Below, one piece after another: positions 24,662 through 36,663 of a stretch of DNA of 64,000 nt (its first letter is position 1; each line of letters starts with the position of its first letter). The stretch lies in assembly GCA_964007475.1 (NCBI GenBank), contig OZ023275.1, forward strand, positions 37,381,381 to 37,445,380, written 5' to 3'. Origin of the DNA: Hybos culiciformis. Taxonomy: Eukaryota; Arthropoda; Insecta; Diptera; Hybotidae. Made by a program: the position numbers and the translations under genes. The notes beneath the pieces are model-generated. The model saw only the letters and a program-made list of their open reading frames with translations. It ran no database searches and was not told the origin of the DNA.

Positions 24662-25186
24662 TGTTGATCATACGATAAAATCATACGATTTTTTATTATG
24701 ACCTTTTTATTTAATAAAAATGACAAAATTACCTAAAAAGAAGAAGATCATTGTGTTTGATAAATTTATACCTACGAATTAAAACAAATACCCAAAAATA
24801 AAAAGGTTTTTGTTCTAAAAAGAATCGTATGATCCTAAAAGAAGATTAAGCAAAAAATTAAATTAAAAATTATAAAATGAGATTCATTCGTCAATTGCCC
24901 TCGAGACAACAGCAACACCAAGAAGAAGTCGTACATTATTAAAATAATTAAAATTAAATAAACATAAAGTTAATTCAAGAACTTAACAAATAAAAATCTA
25001 AATTAATATTTAAGAAAAACGAATTTAAAATTAATCTACTTACTTACATGAAATAAATAAAAACTTTAAACATAAAATAAAAAATTTTGAATTATAATCA
25101 AGAAAATTCCAAGTTTAATTCATTTAAAAAATTGCAGAAAAGATCTAGCCTCGTCCTGACACGTTATAAGAAACGCCTTATAAACA
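24662..25186 (+). repeat. BEL 5' LTR
   Basis: It begins TGTTGATCATACGAT and ends CGCCTTATAAACA. It is the same length as the 3' LTR and I found no difference between them on reading. A short inverted pair, ATCATACGAT / ATCGTATGAT, lies within the LTR. Confidence 0.95.
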
Positions 25187-25191
25187 TTTTA

Positions 25192-25209
25192 TGGTGCCGA
25201 AACCCGGGA
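25192..25209 (+). promoter_or_regulatory. Primer-binding site of the BEL element
   Basis: TGGTGCCGAAACCCGGGA starts five bases after the 5' LTR. It has the TGG start complementary to a tRNA CCA end, as expected of a minus-strand primer site. The tRNA is not assigned. Confidence 0.8.
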
Positions 25210-25503
25210 TTCGCCTAGATCTAACAATTTGTCGGTGATTAAATAAATTTTAATTTTAAAACAATTATTAATATAGAAATTCAATTAAAATTCTTCGATG
25301 GTCGTCGGGTGATTTGCAACCATCAACATTGTGTGGTTTTATCGGTAACCAAATTTTGGTACGGTAGTATCGTAAAGGTATATGGTAAGATTGTCTAAAA
25401 TTTATTGCTTATTGGAAAAATAAAGATAGGCAATTTAAATTGCAAATTCTTTTTAAATAGTTGGTGAATAATATTTCAATACAAATAGCTTCTTACCCTC
25501 AAA

Positions 25504-28500
25504 ATGGCTACCACTGGTTCCAAAGAGACAAATTTAGCCGAATTGAAGTCAGTACGTTCGAAAACAAAAAGCAGTCTGACACGCTGTAAAAACGCAATTA
25601 CCCAAAAGGGAGCTGATCTTTCGCTAGCAGAACTAGAATGCAAACTAAGCGTGTTAGAAGCACATTTCAAACAATACTTGAATGTACAAGTGTCAATCGA
25701 TAAGATTAGTTCGGACGACGACTCTGAGGTAAAAGAAGAAATTGAAGAGTTGTACTGTTGTACGAAGGCAAAAATTATGGGTCTAAAAGAGCCCCTTGAA
25801 ACATCGAATGAAGATGATTTAAATCGAACAATTGCATCGTTAGGTTCAGCCATGTCGAATAATAGTTATCATAAAATCGAAATACCTACGTTTAGTGGTA
25901 AATATTCAAAATACCCTAACTTCATTGGATTGTTTACTAATTTGATTCACAAAAATCGAATGTTGAGTGATTTAGAAAAATTTAATGAGCTTCGGAACCA
26001 CCTGTCTGGTCAAGCCCTCGGTGCTATAAATAAATTAGAAATACAATCTGAAAACTATTCTAAGGCTTTAGAAATATTAAAAGATAGATTCGACAATAAA
26101 AACTTAATATTTAAAGAGCATATCGTAGAATTATTTAATTTGGATAAGGTTAAAAAAGATTGTTCGATCGATCTACGAAATTTAATCGATAATGTTAATG
26201 CCCATTTAAGCGCAATGTTGTCTATAGGTGAATTTAAAGATATCGCACATGCTTTAATCATAAATCTAGTAATGTCAAAGTTAGATGAACGGACCCAGCA
26301 AAAATTGGAAGAGACTACCGACTACCAATCGTTGTCGTCATGGGAAAATTATGCCCAAATATTAGGTCGGAGGTGTCAAAATATCGAAGCTCGGGAATCG
26401 ATGAATAGTAAAGATTCCACCAACACTGGTCGCTCTCGTGGTCAATCGAAAGCAGACAAAAACTCATCATCTTTGACTGCTACAAATAAAATGTTGTGTT
26501 ATTGTTGTAAATTTACTAATCATTCTATTCAAAAGTGCTCTCGTTTTAGAAAAATGAAAAGTTACGATAGGTACACTCTAGCAAAGAAACTAGGATTGTG
26601 TTTGTTGTGTTTGGACAAAGGACACATCAGCAAAGATTGCCGAGCAGATGTTTGCAATATTTGTAATGGAAAACATCATCAATTATTACACTATGGCACA
26701 AACCCAGGGAAATCACAAAATTCAGAAACTGAGCAAACAAGTGATGCAACGACACCAAATTCGAGCAATAATCAGACCGATCAGGGCTGTGCAGGAAGTT
26801 ATACCACGTTATTGGGTAAAGAATTGACTAATTTTGTTATTTTAGGTACAGCTGTTGTAAAAATAAAAGACGGAATTGGAAATTATCAGCCAATTCGAGC
26901 GTTACTTGATTCAGCGTCGCAATTGAATTTTATTAGTGAAAGTATGGCACAGCGATTGCGCTTAACAAGGTCAAATCATCATATTGAAGTGAATGGAATC
27001 GGCGGCGAAGTTACAGCTGTTATACGACACAAGGTGGGAGTGCTGATTAAATCGCGATTTAACGAATTTCAACTCAATCTAGCAGCCTTAGTTATACCAA
27101 AGATAACAACAAATCAACCAGATAATAAGGTGATTGTCAAAGATTGGAAAATTCCAAAGAACTTGAATTTAGCAGATCCATGGTTTAATATTCCTTCTGC
27201 GGTTGATTTATTGATTGGTGCGGAATATTTTTTCGATTTGTTGTCCATAGGTCAAATCAAGCTAGAGCCAGGCTTACCATGTCTACAAAAAACCATGTTA
27301 GGTTGGGTAATTTCTGGAAAAGTAGCTTCTTCAGATTCTAGCATCGCCTCATGTCATTTGGTGTCAATTCCTTCAAGTGGAAAATATTTAAATGAATTGG
27401 TGCAAAAATTTTGGTATATCGAAGAAAAAACTGTTGAAGTGGAACATCGTACCGAAGAAGAAAAAATGTGTGAGCAATCATTTGTAAATAATGTTCGTCG
27501 ATTAAGCTGTGGTCGCATTATGGTGAAATATCCTTTCAAGAGTGATGGAAGTTTACTTGGAAATTCATTAAAAATAGCAACCCAGAGATTTATGAATTTA
27601 GAACGTCGTCTTAATCGAAATCCTGATTTAAAACAACAATATAAAGCATTTTTAGAAGAATATGAACGTTTAGGTCACATGCAGTTAGTAAAAGAAAATG
27701 AGGTATCAGCAATTCGATATTACGCTCCCCACCAAGCAGTATTTAGACCACAGTCGTCAAGTACCAAAGTTAGGGTTGTTTTTGACTGTAGTTGTAAAAC
27801 AACATCCAATATAGCCTTAAATGAAATTATGGCTAGAGGTCCTACTATCCAAAATGAATTATTCGAAATTATTTTTCGTTTTAGGTTATTCAAATTTGCT
27901 TTAACAGGTGATGTGACAAAAATGTATAGACAAATTTTGGTGACCCCTGAGGATTCGAATTTTCAATGCATTTTATGGCGCAATTCCACTAGTGAAAATA
28001 TAAGAACCTATCGGCTAAACACCGTGACGTATGGTACAACATCGGCTCCATTTTTGGCCACCAGATGTTTGAAATATTTGGCCGACGAATTTTCAACTCG
28101 ATATCCAAAGGCATCGGAAGTAATAATTAATGATTTTTATATGGATGATCTGATAACCGGAGCAGATACTGTTCAAGAGATTCAAACATTAAGGAGACAA
28201 ATCACAAAAATTCTGGATTCGGCACATTTCCAATTAAGAAAATGGTACTCAAACGAAATATCGGTATTAAATGAGATTCCAATTGAAGATCGAGAAAAAC
28301 CCTTAAGAATAAATGATATTGATGTGGTCAAAACTTTAGGAATAGTGTGGAAACCAGAGGGAGATGAATTCTGTTATATAGCTCCGGAAATATTGACTGC
28401 AAGACGAATCACGAAACGAATTGTTTTATCGCAGACTGCACAATTATTTGACCCATTGGGATTAATTAATCCAGTGATCGTAAGAGCGAAAATATTTCTT

Positions 28501-29637
28501 CAGGAGTTATGGAAATTGAAATTAAAATGGGATGATTCGTTGCCAGCAGCTCATCATACTTTGTGGTTAGATTTTTTAGAACAACTACGCCACGTTGAAA
28601 AAATTAAAGTTCCGCGATACGTATTCGCAACTCATACCCTCAAATCCTTACAATTACATGGTTTCGCCGATGCATCGGCAAAAGCATATGGTTGCTGCAT
28701 TTATTTACGAAGTGTCAGTAGTGAAAATAAAATCGTCGTACATCTAGTAGCTGCCAAGTCAAGAGTGGCTCCTGTAGCCACAAGAACAATACCACAACTA
28801 GAATTATGTGCAGCGGAGTTACTTGCTGAGCTTTGTTCGAAAATAAAAGTTAATATTCGAAAAAGAGTCGATAAAACTGTATTGTGGACTGATTCTGAAA
28901 TCGTACTGTGTTGGCTTTCCTCACATCCGTCTACTTGGAATACTTTCGTTGCAAATCGCGTAGCTCGAATACAGACCATGTCCCAAAACAAAGCTGAATG
29001 GAAACATATTGGGACTACAGAAAACCCAGCGGACATAATATCGAGAGGCTGCAGCGTGTTAGATCTTCAAAAATCGATTTGGTTTCAGGGACCAACGTTT
29101 TTAAAAGAAGAAATTAAGCATTGGCCAAAAGTTAAATTGCAGAACCCACTTGAATGTAAACTAGAGAAAAAGCAAGTAAAATTAACGTTAATGTCAACAG
29201 TAAGTTCTGAATTCTCTGAAAATTATACAAATTCAAATAATTTCGAAAAAATTCGTCGACGGTTTGGGTATGTTTGTCGCTTCATTAACCGACTTAAACA
29301 AAATAATAATAAAAACGACTATTATTTAAAAAGCGGTTCGTCGTCGTCGGTAGTTGAAGCATTAAGCACACTCGAATTAACAGAAGCAATGAATAGGATT
29401 ATTTGGCATATCCAACAACAATACTTCGAAAATGAAATAAAAACATTAGAAAAAAATGAAAATATTAATACTAAAAGTTATATTAAAAATTTAAATCCAT
29501 TTTTAGAAACTTGGTGCAACATTAAACTACTAAAAGTCGGCGGTCGGTTGCATAAGTCTGATTTACCATATTCAGCTAAACATCCAACTATTCTACCAAA
29601 AAATCATAAGTTTGTCAAAATATTTTTAACTAACTTA
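25504..29637 (+). pseudogene. BEL/Pao gag-pol polyprotein, first part (Gag to start of integrase)
   Basis: One uninterrupted frame of 1,378 codons up to the insertion point. In order: a Gag DUF1759-type region (about residues 120-270); three Cys/His knuckles (about 330-385, first CYCC...H...C, then CLLC...H...C and CNIC...H); an aspartic protease with LLDSAS (about 468); reverse transcriptase with YMDD (about 878); RNase H with FADAS (about 1055) and WTDSE (about 1128). The frame runs 20 codons into the insert before a stop at 29698-29700, so without its C-terminal integrase this copy cannot be autonomous. Gag and pol share one frame, as in many BEL elements. Confidence 0.95.
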
Positions 29638-30042
29638 CCCAATATACCACGAGTCAGTTATTTGTCTAGTTCATCGGAAATAAAAAACATCATTTGTTAA
29701 CTAACTTAGTATACTAATGATATGAACACGTTAGCCACAAGGATATATAAAAAGTACGACATGGATCGTATATAGGTGACAAATAACTGACATTGCCCAT
29801 ACATCAAGTGCCTTCGAGCTAGTTATTTGTAACCGTAAATTACGACTGAACGTTAGGTATACGACAAGCATTAAGGTAAAGAATATAGCTGACGTAGCCG
29901 TTAGTTATGAAACTAACATATAAGTCAGAATTAAAACTGTCTCCAGGATCAGTTATCAGGCTGACTACTAAGCTAGTTGTAAATCTTACTTAAATGTCAC
30001 TTATATGACGGACATCGAAGGACAATTCTATGGCTGCCGTCG

Positions 30043-30270
30043 ATGTTAATTGTAAAACATACTTTAATGTAAGCTGACCATTTTTGTCCTCCTAAGGAGG
30101 ACCTATTCAGAATATTTTTAGTTTTTCGCAAATATTTCGAAAACGGTGCGTTTTTTACCCATTCATATTTTCGAGATATTTGCGAAAAACTAAAAATATT
30201 CTGAATAGGCCCTCCTTTTAGGAGGACAAAAATGGTGAGCTTACATTAAAGTATATTTTACAATTAACAT
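30043..30270. repeat. Long palindrome near the left end of the Wee1-bearing insert
   Basis: Two arms of about 95-100 bp, starting ATGTTAATTGTAAAA, are inverted around a loop of about 35 bases. Within the arms are GTCCTCCTAAGGAGGAC and TTAGTTTTTCGCAAATAT. It looks like a fold-back MITE inserted in the larger element. No coding content. Confidence 0.7.
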
Positions 30271-30659
30271 TAACATCAATTAACAAAATGTCAGCTCATT
30301 TAATGGTAACTTTGCTAAAGTAAAAAAAACTGTTGTAACCAAAATGGCAAAAATAAGAATCAGATATAGTTAATGTTGAATTACTATTTATTATTTAACA
30401 TGAAAATAATACAAATTAACATAAATTCTCTAAAAAAAATCAAAACATAAATTTTCAAAAACGAAAGATTTTAGTAATTAATATTAAAATTATCGAATGA
30501 ATCTATTTTGCGGAAAATACATTTCTTATGTACTTTATATGATTATTATTTAACATAAAATGATAAAAATTGCACAAAGAAGAAATTAATAAAATATTAA
30601 AATTAAAAATAATCAATTTAACTTACATTATTATTATTAATATTCTGCTTCGACGTTAA

Positions 30660-30917
30660 TTAAAGAAAATATTGAATTAAATTGAAACGTTCTTCCCAAC
30701 TTAAATCCGTATTATTTAGCTCAAATTTCCCCTGATTTATAGCAACTGTTTTATTTGATTGCTCTGTTGCTGTCAAATTGGGAGCATTCAATAAATTTTG
30801 CTGATGATTTACTGATGCTACAATATTATTGTTTTGTTGTTGCTGTTGTTGATATCTCTCTTCAACTAATATATTTCCTGATGTCGTTGGTTGTACAACA
30901 CCAATAGTTGTATTCAA
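30660..30917 (-). CDS. Gln-rich open frame, possibly the degraded Wee1 C-terminal tail
   Basis: 85 codons with a QQQQQQ run and Asn-rich context, ending SWEERFNLIQYFL. The frame can be extended upstream through a His/Asn-rich stretch to about 30990, where a TAA interrupts it. It lies downstream of the Wee1 kinase exons on the same strand, so it could be the last Wee1 exon. The phase does not match the preceding donor (it needs one base, and the available acceptors give two), and it does not resemble the usual Wee1 C terminus. Identity unresolved. Confidence 0.3.
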   Translation of the reverse strand: MNTTIGVVQPTTSGNILVEERYQQQQQQNNNIVASVNHQQNLLNAPNLTATEQSNKTVAINQGKFELNNTDLSWEERFNLIQYFL

Positions 30918-31108
30918 ATTATTATTTGGAGTTGAATGTAAAATATTGGTTGCTAAATTTCTTATATTATCGTGATGATGTTGTTATGTTATCGAAATCA
31001 AATTATTTGTACCTATAATACCTACAAAGAAAATAATTATAAAATTTGAATTAAAATTTTTTTTTTTTAGGTAATATAGGTAATCGTATAGTTCAATCTA
31101 AAATTTAA

Positions 31109-31562
31109 GGGAGTGGCTACAGTTACGGTAACCGTAACTTATTTTTTTTTTAACAGTTACGGTTAACGTAACTTATTTTTTTTTAACAGTTACGGTTAAC
31201 GTAACTTATTTTTTTTTTTTTAAGTTACGGCAACCGTAACTTTTAGGCAATGCTTAAAGTTACGGCAATTTTTTTTTTGTCAAAAAAAAAAAAAAAAAAA
31301 AATTTAATTTCATCGTCATACAAAAAATGCATGAATAGTAAAACCTTACATCGTTATACAAAAATAGTTTTAAAAGCGCGAAGCGCCAAAGCAAAATAAA
31401 AAAAAAAGAAGCCCTAGGGGGTTTGGGGGAGGCGGCTGCCGTCCCCCATTCAGCATAACAACTTTTTATTTAAAAAAAAAGTCATAATGCTCAAAAAAAA
31501 ACTTTGCCGTAATCACTAAACAAAAAAAAAAAGTTACGGTTACCGTAACTGTAGCCACTCCC
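31109..31562. mobile_element. 454-bp MITE with about 32-bp inverted ends
   Basis: The ends start GGGAGTGGCTACAGTTACGG on both strands. Subterminal palindromes GTTACGGTAACCGTAAC and GTTACGGTTAACGTAAC are repeated several times on the left side. The inner GC-rich part (GGGGGAGGCGGCTGCCGTCC) is related to sequence in intron 1 of DUF1091 copy 4 near 10080. The flanks TTTAA and TTTGA may be a decayed target duplication. It lies downstream of the Wee1 kinase exons. Confidence 0.75.
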
Positions 31563-32732
31563 TTTGAATAAACAATTTTCGTCAAAATCAATCCATACAG
31601 GTTGCGTAATACGTGTTTTTTTTTTTTTTTATTTTTTTTTTTAAATAAAATTTAAATACTATACTATTTGTAATTAAACATAAAATATTCATAGAGAAGA
31701 TCAATTATTAAAATTAAATATTTAAAATTATTTATTTGATCAAATTGCCTTAAAATAATTTTTTCTTTTACTAAACTAATAGTGGAAATATATTAATTAT
31801 TAAAGAAATAATATAGCTCTGAAAATTAATATGCACTCTGCAATTTAAGAAATGTTTAATTATTTTTTGACCAATTATTGTCACAAAAAAAATCTGCAAT
31901 CAATTCAGCGTTAAAATACTCAATCTCTGCTACAAAAGACATGAATCTATCAGATTTGATAGAAATAAGAAACCTGAAAGTTATTTTAAAGTATATTGAG
32001 CAAAAGTTCAGTAATTTGAATGTAATTTGAATGAATGTTAACTTTATCAAAAATTAAATAACAAGAAATTATAAATAAAACCATATTGATTTCAATTATT
32101 AAATGAATTTTAATAGTGCAAATATGTACTTGAACTATTATGTACCACTATTTCATCGGATATTATATTTTAATGATGAGAGTGAGTTAAAAGCTCCACA
32201 AATTACTGAAAAATTGGATAGAATTTTAAACAGGTTCCAAAGCTAAAATGATTAGGTTATAGAAGATTATATAGATTTTTTGATTGCAGCAAAAAAATTA
32301 TTGCAGTTACTTTATTTCTATAAACTATAAACAGGAGCAAATGAAAATTATTCAAAATTTGCAAATCTAATATTAAAATTTTTGATTTTCAAAAAAAGGA
32401 GCATTTTAAATCCTGAGACTTTGAGTCTATTCCAGCAACAAAATTTGTATACAAATTTTTATTACTTGTGTGAGTTAAAATTCTCGCCTCAAAATATATG
32501 ATATAACACATTTAAAAATTATGTTTCAAAATTGTGTATTATATTAAAAATATATTAAAAACGGAATTAAAATTTTTTATATATCCGAAATTCTGAAAAG
32601 GGTGCTTTTTAAGTTGTTATAGAACTTTTGTATTCTGTGTTAAATATTGTATTGTAGATAGATTTTAGTACGTGTAATTTTTTTTGCTAATTACCTACCT
32701 ACTTATTAAATAATAATGTTTAGAAAACTTAC

Positions 32733-35700
32733 GGATGATTCAAAATTGCGAAAGAAGACGGTCTGACATTTGGATCCGGATGAGTCATTATTTTTATTAA
32801 ATCATTAAATTCACTACTCAATAATGGTACATTTGGAACTTTTCCTTGGCGTAGATCATGCCATTCTGCGCCATTTTTTGGAAGTGGTCCTCCACCCGCC
32901 GCCTATGATAAATAAAAAATTATTTATTGAGAAATATATAAAAATAAAAATTGAGGCAAATTTATCTCTAAAAGTCTGCAATTCAATCAAGCTCTAATAT
33001 CTAATTACAATGGCTCTTATTTGCTTCAAAAAATAATTGATCACCAAATTCAAAAAGGGCTCATTTGGCTTTTTCAGAACTTCCTTTTTCTCATTTTGCA
33101 ATCTTCACGTATAAACACACACTTTTATTTAAAAAAACCTTTCAGTATGTTATGAAGCAATTAAATTCCAAAATGTTAGGCAGAATTTCGGTCTTGTTTT
33201 TTCTTATCAATTTGAAAAAACCACCGTGAGCCGTTCTCGAGTTTGGTGATTTAATTAAAGACAATTCAAACATTATTATCAAAATTAATTTTTAAATGAT
33301 TCACATAATTACTTCGTATAGTGTTATTCCTAAAGAGAATATGTCGGCTTTTGTTAAGTGTCGAAAATCTTCTTGTAATATTTCATTAGGTAAGTAACGA
33401 CTGTCTCCTTCTTCAACCTGTGGACACTTAATAGATGTTACATGCCCCAAATCACCAATTTTATACGTAATAACACTTTCAGCTGATTCCAATTCCTCAT
33501 ATATATCTTCATCAAAACCATCGTCATCAATATTATCACTTAAAGATGAAACCGGCCTTGCTGGCTCTTTAGTCAAAAATATATTTCCAGCTTTCAAATC
33601 CATGTGAACTAAATCATTGGAATGAATATATTTTAACCCTTCTGCAATATGTTGAAGCAAAGTTCGAAGTTCAGATTCACATAGAAATCTTTTTTGTATC
33701 ACGGATTGCAGACTTCCACCATTACAATATTCATTTTGTATGAGCATATGATTATCTTCAGCCCAAGCAGAATAATAACGGACAACATTATCATGTTTTC
33801 CTTAAAAGTAAAAAAATCGAATTTAAATTCATTTAATTTTAACCAGGAATTAAAAATGTTAATTCACTAAAGCAATAAATATTACTATCACAAATGTTAA
33901 AATAATTTTAATTTAATAGATATTGAATGTAATCAAAAAGATTTATATAATTATATCAGTAATTAAACTTTTGAATGAGAAAAACCATTCTTTTAAATAT
34001 CCTGATGTAATCGCGGTCATAATGGAAGGTAAAATTATTAACAGTCGAAAAATTAAACAAAAATAAAACATTTATTTTCTTACCTAACACAGCATGCGCC
34101 CATACTTCATTTAGGGCAGTTTTTTCCAATGCACTTCCAGCGATTGGTTTAATACTTTTTTTAATCGCATAAATACAACCATCCAAACGATTTAGACATT
34201 GGTAAACTCTTCCAAATTCACCACTACCTATTAAAGAGATTTCTAAAAACTCTTTCTTATAGCGAGAAATGTTTGTATCTTGAAGTGCTAAACATTTTGG
34301 CGCCTGTCGTATTTCAAAAAAATCATCATAATCGTCATCCATATTTGGCGATGATGATGACGATATTTTTAACGAGGATCTTTTATTGAAGAAATTTTCG
34401 TTTGTTAAATTAGAAAAAAGTGGCATTGCATTATTTAATTGGTGATATTGATTATCACGACCTTGGAAAATTCGGCGACGTTTCTTATTTGCCATAATTA
34501 AACTATCTGGTGTAAATGGGTTAATGTTTGCTGTTTGTTCTACACAATTTTCCAATGTTTTATTGTGAAGCGGAAGACTTTTTGGTCGTTGTAATAGAGT
34601 TGAGGACTTAATTTGACATGATGTTTTCGAATTTCCTTTGGAATCCAAACCGCCATCAATTGGTTTAGCTAAAATATCATTTGATTCTGCTAAAGTGTTA
34701 TCAGGAAATAATTTTAGAAATTTCGTTGACGATTTTTGAATTATTGTTTTGGGAGTTGCAGGAGTATCGAAAAGCCTAAAAAATAGAATTAAAATAATAT
34801 TTTTGTATTTAGAATTGTAATACTTAGTTAATAAAAGTTTGATTCTGATTTCCAAACTGTAAAAACAGAAATTAAGTTTTACTAGAATTTAGAAAATATT
34901 AAAATACTTACTAAGGTTTCTTTCGGAGAAAATATTAATTAACTTTAAGATAATAATTTCGAATAGGTACCTACTAAATACCTACGTAATGTTAATACCT
35001 AAAATCAAATTATGTGAAACGTGAAGAATATTCTGGTTAGTTTTCTAAATGAAGCTTTTGATTTAATTTCATCATTTAGTGGTAAAGGCACTCATCGAAA
35101 TTCAATGATTCAGTCATTGTGTCAGTGTCATTAATTGTCACGACCTCATTACTATTTATCCTTACTATAATCATAAAATATATGTCAAAAGAAATAAAAT
35201 CAAAAGATTAACAATGCCAATAAAGTTTAAATTAGTATAGTTGTTCATGTCAAAGATATAGGTAGGTAGGTACCTAATCAACTCTATTTCTTTATTTGTC
35301 ATCCTGAGTATCTATCTATACCTGTTTCAAAGAACTGAAAAGGAAGCTAGCATAAAATATGAAGCAGGTACCTAGGTACCTACCTACCTACTCATATTCA
35401 GAAGACTAAATTCAGCCAAAAATCTTATCCAATTAAACGAAATGAAATCTTAAATAAATCTACTGCAAAAATTTATTTATCAGTCGTCTTTCCTTTCTTA
35501 CCTTAATGCTCGAACTTTTCGGTATGGTTTTTTTGGGCTTTCAGCTTTTCGGTATGGGTTTTTTTGGGCTTTCAGCTAAAGAACGTTGCAGTAACTTCGG
35601 GTGAAGCAAATGTTAATTTTCTTGGTTGGACCAAGCCAGCACCAACAACAAATCTATCTGTTAAATTGGCTTCCTCTTGTAAACTTAAATTATTCAAAAA

Positions 35701-35745
35701 TTCTGGAGATCCAGAATCAGAAACTCCACTCGACTCAGTTTCCAT
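32733..35745 (-). CDS. Wee1: Wee1-like Cdk1-inhibitory kinase, carried inside the nested insert
   Basis: Exons on the minus strand: 35745-35502, 34775-34084, 33800-33313 and 32902-32733. Wee1 kinases phosphorylate Cdk1 on its inhibitory tyrosine in the nucleus. Hallmarks: LRLFDTPATPK before the kinase, GSGEFGRVYQC (P-loop), YAIKK (lysine), LVHMDLKAGNIF (catalytic loop), KIGDLGHV (metal loop), EEGDSRYLPNE, and AAGGGPLPKNG. Exons 2-4 join in correct phase with canonical splice sites. The first exon is damaged as read: a 31/30-bp tandem duplication near 35520-35580 plus one more frame change separate the METESSGVSDSG start from SPKKPYRKVRALR. The exon(s) after the kinase domain were not found. 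It runs antisense to the host retrotransposon. It may be a recently captured gene that is decaying. Confidence 0.9.
35510..35577 (-). repeat. 31/30-bp tandem duplication in Wee1 exon 1
   Basis: On the minus strand, GCTGAAAGCCCAAAAAAACC occurs twice in succession, followed by (C)ATACCGAAAA. The first copy has one extra C. The unit length is not a multiple of three, so the duplication shifts frame. With one copy only, the exon end would read in frame into LFDTPATPK. Confidence 0.85.
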
Positions 35746-36155
35746 TTGTAAATTTTTTTTGGATTAATTAAAAAAAATTATTAAAAAATTTAAATAATCA
35801 CTTTTTTTTTATTATGTTTTTCAGAGTTTTTTTTTTTTTTTCGTAAATTATTTTAAAATATTTTTTTAAGTAAAAAATGACGTTCCAAATTTCAGCCGAT
35901 TCTGAGAGGTTCAAGGAAACTGTAGTTACGCCGACCACCACAACAAGGAATTCCCGGAAATTCTTCAAAAGACGGCTCTACTGTTTATCTAAAAAAAAAT
36001 TAAATAAAATATAAATAAAATAAAATAAACTTACCTTTTTTTTATTTTTTTTATTTTTTATTTAAATTTTTTCCATCACGTGTTTGTTTTTCAAAATATA
36101 ATGAAATTATAAATGTCAACTTATCAACAAAGTCAACAAAGCAACAAATAATTGA

Positions 36156-36304
36156 CGCTGTTGTCAGCTTTACGTAAACTGGCGCTTATGTACGCCTTGC
36201 AATTTCCTTTGATTTAGCAACATATAATAAGCAATTTATAATAGTTATTTGTACAAAAATAACTCACGCTGCTGTCAGCTTTACGTAAACTGACATTTAT
36301 GTAC
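36156..36304. repeat. Direct repeats near the right end of the Wee1-bearing insert
   Basis: A roughly 40-bp block containing TGTCAGCTTTACGTAAACTG followed by TTATGTAC occurs twice, about 108 bases apart, with a few substitutions. Subterminal repeats like this often serve as transposase-binding sites; that role is inference here. Confidence 0.7.
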
Positions 36305-36663
36305 AACCAGTAACTGTTTGAAGAGAAAGATTACCGTAATAAGTCGCTTACACTCAAAAATAAGATAGACTGCAAGGTCAAATATTTGTTTCGACTTAGA
36401 ACATAGTTCAATATCCGACACAAAAGTCGGTAATTTAAATTGGTCTTTTCAGCTGACCTTAAAACTGGCGGCCGGGACAAACTCCTGTTTATTGGTGTTC
36501 AGGTTAGTTTCAAAACTAACAAACAAGTCGGAGGCATATTTTAAGCCGGTGTGCCAAAAATATGTTAACTATGAGTGAACTTGTAGGCCGGTTCAGTAAT
36601 CGACGCCCATGCCAGTACAAATACTTGACATTTCTTTGCGAACTGGCGCGATGGTATATTGGG

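Larger units (their letters stand above)
29638..36663. mobile_element. 7.0-kb TIR element carrying a Wee1 gene, nested in BEL integrase
   Basis: The left end reads CCCAATATACCA and the right end TGGTATATTGGG, a perfect 12-bp inverted repeat with further partial match (CAGTT) inward. Host TTA is duplicated at 29635-29637 and 36664-36666. Counting the TTA once makes the BEL frame continuous exactly at this point, which confirms both edges. A TTA target and short TIRs fit PIF/Harbinger-type elements, but I see no transposase or DDE-type frame, so the class is inference. Cargo is Wee1 (minus strand), a smaller MITE, a large palindrome and an unexplained Gln-rich frame. Confidence 0.85.

Noticed and set aside
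32733..35745. Native Wee1 locus with a retrotransposon beside it
   Set aside because: The gene lies wholly between the 12-bp inverted ends and the TTA duplications, which interrupt the BEL frame exactly. It was therefore inserted there.
36562..36663. Met at 36562 as the start of a separate integrase gene
   Set aside because: The codons before the TTA at 36664 come from the inserted element's end, not from BEL.
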